Shown here one piece after another: positions 58,490-64,000 of a DNA stretch of 64,000 nucleotides. The DNA lies in the NCBI GenBank assembly GCA_964059195.1, contig CAXKWD010000011.1:30177066-30241065 (forward strand), written 5' to 3'. Made by a program: the position numbers and the translations under genes. Position 1 is the first letter of the stretch. Every line of letters starts with the position of its first letter. Source of the DNA: Ectobius pallidus. Its lineage: Eukaryota; Arthropoda; Insecta; Blattodea; Ectobiidae. The notes under the pieces are model-generated. The model did not search any database. It was not told where the DNA came from and was given only the letters and a program-made list of their open reading frames with translations.

Positions 58490-58920
58490 GCTTATACACC
58501 GCCATGGGGGAGTAGGTAGCAAAGCTGCCTTCCACCCTGGTGGCCCAGCTTCGATTCACAGCTAGGTTGGGGATTTATCAGTAGTGGAAAATTTCCTTCC
58601 TGGGTTCAGTCAGGACTAAGTGTTGTGCTGTCCCTTCAACCCCGCTTCACGAGAGGCAAATGGCAAATCTCCATGGTATCACTCTTGCCTAAAAGAGCTT
58701 TGGACGGGTTGTGGTCCCCATTGGCTTTGTCCAGGTCTGAGCTTGCCTTTTGGAAGAACACTCGTCAATATCATCACCATTCTTGCTTCCTAGAATATTT
58801 GGAATGGGCCTGGGTAAGTTCCTGGGATACAAGAGATCTATCTTCATATCAGCACGTAAGCTGCACAGAAGAAATTCTTCTCTATAGAACTTGCATGTCA
58901 ATATCTTCTGTGAGATATAA
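58490..58920 (+). mobile_element. tRNA-headed SINE (family C)
   Basis: GGGGGAGTAGGTAGCAAAGC and GCCCAGCTTCGATTCAC resemble A and B boxes. The body carries GCTTCACGAGAGGCAAATGG and GGTATCACTCTTGCC. It is a single copy in this window, so the family assignment rests on the tRNA-like head. Confidence 0.5.
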
Positions 58921-59864
58921 TTTGAAATAACAAGTTGCGACCGACGACAGAGAAGTATATTAAAGGAACAAATTCATGAGCCTACTTATTTTTGTAGATC
59001 GGAAGTGAATTGAGTGGTGTATTGAATAATTGTATCATTATACGCTAAATATCTTGTTTAAGCTATTTTTCGAGCGCCGATATAAGAAATAGTTACTCGT
59101 TTATTTTATAAAAGAACTAGAATAAATATGTCAAAATTATTATACAATTTTCAGCGTTAATATTAGTGTTCATTATAATGTCTTATTAAGACAGCTAAAA
59201 TCGTTTGTTTAAAGCCAAAAAGGGCTATTCCATGAAAATAAAAGGCTAAAATACCTTTTATAAAAGCCTACTCATAACGTGTCTGAGAGCACTAGGTTGC
59301 TTCTTTTTCTGTGAGCTAGTTTTCAGACTTTTACCTGGCAAAACTAGAAAAGCACAAGCATTGTACTATTGCTGCAAGTAGCAGAAATTGCACAATTCAC
59401 ACACAGATGGTGGCTTGAAAAGAAAAAATGGCTCAAGATGCACATAAGAATATTGTGTGGACTATAGAGTAAAGAAAGTATTTGAAGAGAAATCATATAT
59501 CACAAGCAATAAAGAATTAAAATCTACATAACTACAGGCTGCCATTAAAACTCAGATGGGAATTATCAATGTAACAAAATCTTCCTTGGTAATTCTGAGA
59601 GAAATGAAGTCCTATATGACTATGATGGGGTGAAAAATAACTACCAGCTTTATGCACATGGCCTCAAATCCCATGAATAAGTCACAGAATTAGGTAGGGA
59701 CCCAGAAATTTCCTGATTTGCAGAATTGCAATTGAGCGCAGGCCACGCTAGAGTTACCTTTTTCTGAGCAGCTAGTAATGTGAATAGATTTAAATGTCAT
59801 TATGACAGGCACATTTTTACTTTATGTTGCAGTGCAAAATAGAAAGTTAATACAAATCAGCAAA

Positions 59865-60165
59865 TGACTGCTTGGTCTAGTGATTAAGAGTTGGTGACTA
59901 TGGATCAGCAGACTGGGTTCGACCCTCAGTAGTTCCGTGGATTTTCCTGAGGTAGGGAGGTCTCGAGCAGGGTGTATTAAGCCTTGTGACACCAAACTGA
60001 GAGCTATTTTATAATGAAGGAGCAGTATCAGTCACAAATGCCGTCAATAATGGTGTGGGTGTTGGTATGCGACTATATGCCTCCCAATTCTGCGATCTGC
60101 ATCTGGTAGGTAACACAGCAGTTGGCCTGGTCCTTAAAGAGATGTTCTGCCATGGTGTTTGTTTT
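59865..60165 (+). mobile_element. tRNA-headed SINE (family D), copy 2
   Basis: CTTGGTCTAGTGATTAAGAG, B box GGGTTCGACCCTC and TTTTCCTGAGGTAGGGAGGT align in order with 48490-48810 at roughly 75% by eye. Confidence 0.7.
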
Positions 60166-60959
60166 TATGAGCAAATGACTTAATTTCTTTTTTTCACTCA
60201 ACAAATACAAAAAAATCTCCCATGAATATAGGATATTTACTTGAGAATTTTCTGGGTCCCTAGAACTAGTAAACCAGTAGCAACTAGTTGGTTTTATTAG
60301 CTGTAACCACAATACTAGTGTAAAGGCAGCCAGGATGTCACAAATACACAATAAACAGGGTATCAAAATCATAGTCCCAATTGCATTCATTTATTTTCAT
60401 TTAATGCAAGAATTCTAATTAGGATCACCTGAGAAAATTGCAGTGGAGAAAGGATGTAAAAAATTGTCTGCTTCATTATCATATAAACATTTCAGCGGTA
60501 AGGCTCAACAGCATTTCTAAAAAACTTTCCGGACAGACCTACTCGGTGGGATAAAATTTGTGATATGGACGATACAAAAGAGAACCAAATTGACGTTCGT
60601 TAACTGGGGAAGAGGCAATGGGATGAGTCTGTGCGCATTTCGCATGCACTCCATAGAAAAACACCTACCTGGCAGCCAGAGAATGATGAATTGGCCACAC
60701 AGCTGAATGTAACTGAGAACTGTTTCATTGTTCGCCACTTTCACCCGATTTCATATATGACTATTAGGTGGAAGGATTGCATTAGAGGGTACAGCTTACT
60801 GCCTTGAAAGAAATGATTTTTTGAAATAATTTTTAAAATAGGTAGAACTTTTAAAGTTAATTTTGAAGCAAAAATTATTTAAATATCTGCATTATTTTTA
60901 AACTTATTAATTTAGATGAAGACTCTTCACTTTGATGTCAGACGCCAGTATAGTTTCTT
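60166..60959. other. intron-like sequence
   Basis: No gene is supported. The 75-codon minus-strand frame at 60517-60744 may be part of an interspersed repeat but has no recognised family. Confidence 0.4.
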
Positions 60960-61012
60960 TTTGTTGTTTGTTTGTTTTTTTTTCTTTCTTTCTTTCTTTT
61001 TTTTTCAAACTA
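60960..61012. repeat. (TTTG)n/(TTTC)n low-complexity tract
   Basis: TTTG repeats followed by TTTC repeats and T runs. Confidence 0.9.
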
Positions 61013-61439
61013 CATTTTTTTTGGAACAGTTTTCCTAATAATTCAAGAACTGCTGAACAATAATAATTAATTTTTTGTTCAACCACACTGTATATTTATT
61101 AAATGTGATGTAAGAGTACCAATTAATATCAAACAAAGTACAATCTTCAAGCGGGAAAGCAGCAATTCAAACAGCATAGTAAACAACCTGTATTTAAAAT
61201 AAAATCAGTTCTGTTCATGTTAATTTTAATGGTAAAGTCGCAATGTATGGCAACCTAATTTTAAAACCGAGATTCTCTTCATAAAACACCTAATAACACA
61301 TGTATTTTGTTATACATTGTTCTGTGGTGAGAAGATGTCTGTCTTCTTGAATGAAGTGGTCCTGCGTACACTTTCTTTTATAACACAATCTAACTAAAAA
61401 TAGCATAATTTCTACCATATTTACATTGAAGAAACTCAT

Positions 61440-62081
61440 TAGGGCCCGGATTTGTATGTAAAAAAATGTTTTTTTTTTCCTGATGCGTACATTCCTAAAA
61501 CTAAGTTTAATATCCAAATGAAGGTCCAACAAACGAGAATTCCAAATTTTATTTCACATAAAAACACATATTTTACAAAAAAATTTGTGTGAATAAATAT
61601 TTTCATTATTTTCTCCATAAATACATATTTTAGTACTTTTCCGGATTTTTTAAGTAATTTTTTTTTCCTGGTGCTCATATCAAGGTCTGACAACCGCAAA
61701 TTCCAAAGTGTATTTTACATAAAAACACATGTTTTACAAAAAAAGTTATGTGAATAAATATTTTCGATATATTCTCCATAAATAAATACTTTAATACTTT
61801 CCTCGTTTTCTTTTAACATTTTACAACAAAAATTTATATCTCGAAAGAATTCAACACACATGCTTCACTTGCAATGAGGTTGTTGTGCACTGCATTTTAC
61901 ATCTGCAATTGGTGAGTTTCAATATAATTTGTTCTAGTAAGATTGTTTCTTTTTCAGAAAAATGTTTTTTTTTTTTTAGTTTTAGCACATATTTTTAAAA
62001 TGTTAGCACATATTTTAAACATTTTAGCACATAAAAAATAAATATTTTAAAGTTTTTTAGCACATAAAAATCCGGGCCCTA
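61440..62081. mobile_element. hAT-type element
   Basis: It begins TAGGGCCCGGATTT and ends AAATCCGGGCCCTA, perfect inverted 14-mers. CTCAT flanks both sides, a shortened or decayed duplication. The interior repeats TTTTAGCACATA words. It has the same architecture as 26971-27417 and 51373-51983. Confidence 0.8.
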
Positions 62082-63052
62082 CTCATCAATGCCATTAGAG
62101 GTGTGACTGCCAGGAGATCTAGAAAAATGGGTAAATAGATGGGCAAACACAAAAACCTTTCAGGAGATAATATGGCACATTTACAAAATGGAAGAATTCA
62201 GAATGCCCAACAAAACTAATATCGCTGTTCATAACCTAATAGAACCTGTCATTAAACACAACAAAGCACACAGGAGATATAATAAGGTGCATTTATAAAA
62301 CGAAAGAATTCAGTATACCTTACTAAACTAACATCACTGTTCATAAGCTAACAGAATCTGTCATTGACACTAATATCACCGCTCCTAACTTAACTGCTAG
62401 CATAGTTGGTCATCCTGCTTTGGTGAAAAACAAAGAGCATCACATCATGCATGCAAACCTGCATATTGCAAGATGGGTCTCCATACATTGCAACTTTGCC
62501 ATTTTAATATTACACTAAATTGTGTTCATTTTTTGTGTTTTTAAGTAACATGTTTTGAGGTTAAAAAACCAAGAGAATCTTTGAGTTCTTCACATCCCAT
62601 CACCTGCCGTGTATCGCAAAAGACGAGAACTTACTAACAACTGGTCACAGTGGTCAGCCGACTCGTTTGATGAATCCCAAAACTCAAAACTCAAAAACAT
62701 TTATGGTCGAGCAAAAGTAGTCGTATGCAACTTGCCTATAATCGTAATTAAGACACTCATATGAGAATTTTGAAACGAACACAGCAGTTTAGTGTCTTAA
62801 TAAATGCAAATACCGGTACAGGCTTGATGCATAATGTACTATACAAATTTAACAGCATGTTAAAAATTCAAAAAGAAGGATTTTAATACATTTTAAAAGA
62901 CTTGGTTTCAGTGTATTAATTTGCAATTTTATATAAACCACGTACACAAAGGGAAAAAATGCTAAATATGGTAAATTTTTCAATGCTTTATTCTGTACCT
63001 ATCCCATTAATATAAAACCACATTCACCTTTGTCAGCTGACCAACTGTTTGC
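62082..63052. other. AT-rich sequence, no confident feature
   Basis: A strong donor-like TTA|GTAAGTTC on the minus strand near 62630 follows a GC-richer stretch (62635-62675) but has no convincing acceptor or frame. Two ~60 bp blocks near 62150-62240 and 62270-62350 are diverged direct copies (GGAGATAATA..., GAAAGAATTCAG). Confidence 0.35.
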
Positions 63053-63220
63053 ATGCACGACTGTGTCATCACACAGATTGACCCTGATATGCTACGGAGA
63101 TTTTGGCAGTTACACACTGAGCACACCTTGAACACTTGTGGTATGTCTGAGAAATATTTCTTGAGTCTACCTCAACGTCTGTACAGCTGTCTTATATCAG
63201 CGGTGGATTGTGGGAATAGA
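63053..63220 (+). other. possible decayed transposase C-terminus
   Basis: The frame QIDPDMLRRFWQLHTEHTLN vaguely resembles a D-M-L-x-R-x-W-Q block near the C-terminus of insect Tc/mariner-like transposases. It is too short and diverged to be sure. Confidence 0.2.
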
Positions 63221-63311
63221 AACAAGATGTTGCACTATTTTACAGGAATTAAATACATAAATATATTTTTATTATAATATTCCGCTTTTACCCTTACCAT
63301 ATAATACACAA

Positions 63312-63364
63312 CTTATTTGAAGATGCATTTCGGCGTATGCTGCACCATCTTCAGTTCATATAAG
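63312..63364 (-). ncRNA. hammerhead-ribozyme-like motif, left arm
   Basis: Minus strand: helix I CTTATATGAA, CTGAAGA, extra U, helix II GGTG/CGCC with a 7-nt loop, GAAA, UGCA, UC, helix I return TTCAAATAAG (9 of 10 paired). It differs from the right arm by a G-U wobble in helix II, which keeps the stem pairable. Confidence 0.5.
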
Positions 63365-63604
63365 ATGTAATGAACACCACAATTCTTCTGAAATAATGTT
63401 GTTTATAAAATTTGTTATTTGGTAACCTAGGTCACCATTGTAGTCAAGTCAAATAAATGATTTTGGTCAATTATGTAACATCCTTAATGAAAACATAATT
63501 GACCAAAATCATTTATTTGACTTGACTACAATGGTGACCTAGGTTACCAAATAACAAATTTTATAAACAACATTATTTCAGAAGAATTGTGGTGTTCATT
63601 ACAT

Positions 63605-63657
63605 CTTATATGAACTGAAGATGGCGCAGCATACGCCGAAATGCATCTTCAAATAAG
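63605..63657 (+). ncRNA. hammerhead-ribozyme-like motif, right arm
   Basis: Helix I CTTATATGAA (63605-63614), CTGAAGA (63615-63621), an extra U, helix II GGCG/CGCC (63623-63626 with 63634-63637), GAAA (63638-63641), self-complementary UGCA as a minimal helix III, UC with the predicted cut after 63647, and the helix I return TTCAAATAAG (63648-63657). All invariant boxes of the hammerhead family are present in type I order. Position 7 of the core is A, a site known to tolerate any base. The extra U between A9 and helix II is atypical. Confidence 0.55.
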
Positions 63658-63710
63658 TTGTGTATTATATGGTAAGGGTAAAGGCGGAATATTATAATAA
63701 AAATATATTT

Positions 63711-64000
63711 AATATTAACCCTTATCTGTTGGAAATGAGTTATTTTAATTAAATACATATTGACTGACAGGCAGACTCTGCACCTCCAAGATTGCTAAAA
63801 TTACTTATAACCTGAGAATTTATAAATATGATAGTGTCAATAGAATGTTCAAAAAATAGGAATAGAGCTCTTGCCACGAAGTGATTACATTGGCAATTGG
63901 CATTTCTGATATAAAATTGTTAAATATCATGTGAGGCATGCTTTTAGGCAATAAAAACGTAACACAAAGTCAATTTGGAAGTAGTTTAATAGCATATGGT
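63711..64000. other. AT-rich sequence, no feature seen
   Basis: Nothing supportable before the window ends. Confidence 0.5.

Larger units (their letters stand above)
63259..63710. mobile_element. large near-perfect foldback with ribozyme-like motifs
   Basis: Arms 63259-63476 and 63492-63710 are about 98-99% identical inverted copies starting AAATATATTTTTATTATAAT. The loop is only ~15 bp. There is no open frame. Each arm contains a complete hammerhead-like motif, annotated separately. The near-identity implies recent origin or ongoing arm conversion. By analogy with Penelope-like elements, whose terminal repeats may be inverted and carry minimal hammerheads, this may be an inverted pair of such ends (inference). 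Confidence 0.9.

Noticed and set aside
1..64000. CRISPR array, operon, prophage or bacterial island
   Set aside because: No regularly spaced repeats, no dense same-strand genes, and clear spliceosomal signals and eukaryotic transposons instead.

Overview
This is a eukaryotic, AT-rich, repeat-dense stretch that looks like a large-intron animal genome. Mariner, Tigger/pogo-type, hAT-type, LINE and several tRNA-headed SINE families all occur, together with unusually many foldback (inverted-repeat) elements. The mix suggests an arthropod, most likely a hemimetabolous insect of cockroach/termite type; that placement is inference from repeat character only. There is no bacterial gene structure, operon, CRISPR array or rRNA.

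Host coding sequence is sparse and lies on the minus strand as short exons separated by many kilobases. Exons at 56523-56627, (41219-41272), 34920-34961, 34429-34518 and 19167-19300 have GT/AG borders and mutually compatible phases: each is entered with two bases completing a codon, and all but the last exit with one base. They form a plausible chain of in-frame cassette exons of one gene. A larger terminal exon at 49116-49726 (stop at 49116-49118) has the same entry phase and can only be an alternative last exon of that gene. Its first AATAAA lies inside a transposon-like element starting about 75 bp past the stop. Another stop-containing exon with the same entry phase is at 2009-2142. I do not recognise the protein. 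No first exon is visible, so the promoter is probably beyond the right edge.

The rest is mostly intron filled with repeats. 1-5.5 kb: mariner remnant, foldback MITE, paired SINE-F heads and Tigger-type MITEs. 6.8-15 kb: Tigger MITE, hAT MITE and two foldbacks. 16-25 kb: SINE-E, a LINE split by a MITE, nested Tigger-type elements, nested SINEs and a Tc/mariner-like remnant. 27-40 kb: hAT and Tigger elements, a minisatellite, a cyclin-like ORF and a cluster of foldbacks. 42-49 kb: foldback, Tigger with a nested hAT MITE, a tRNA-like sequence inside a perfect inverted repeat, and a 1.76 kb TIR element. 51-64 kb: several hAT-type elements, two of them with perfect 8-bp target duplications, large foldbacks, SINE-C/SINE-D and a final foldback at 63.3-63.7 kb.

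The most interesting signal is that three unrelated foldbacks (12.0-12.4, 38.8-39.0 and 63.3-63.7 kb) carry, in both arms, a hammerhead-ribozyme-like layout. It consists of helix I, CTGANGA, a hairpin, GAAA, a tiny self-complementary helix III, a UH cleavage position, and the return strand of helix I. Degenerate versions occur in at least four other foldback/TIR elements. This resembles the minimal hammerheads known from Penelope-like retroelements and suggests these foldbacks are inverted ends of such elements.
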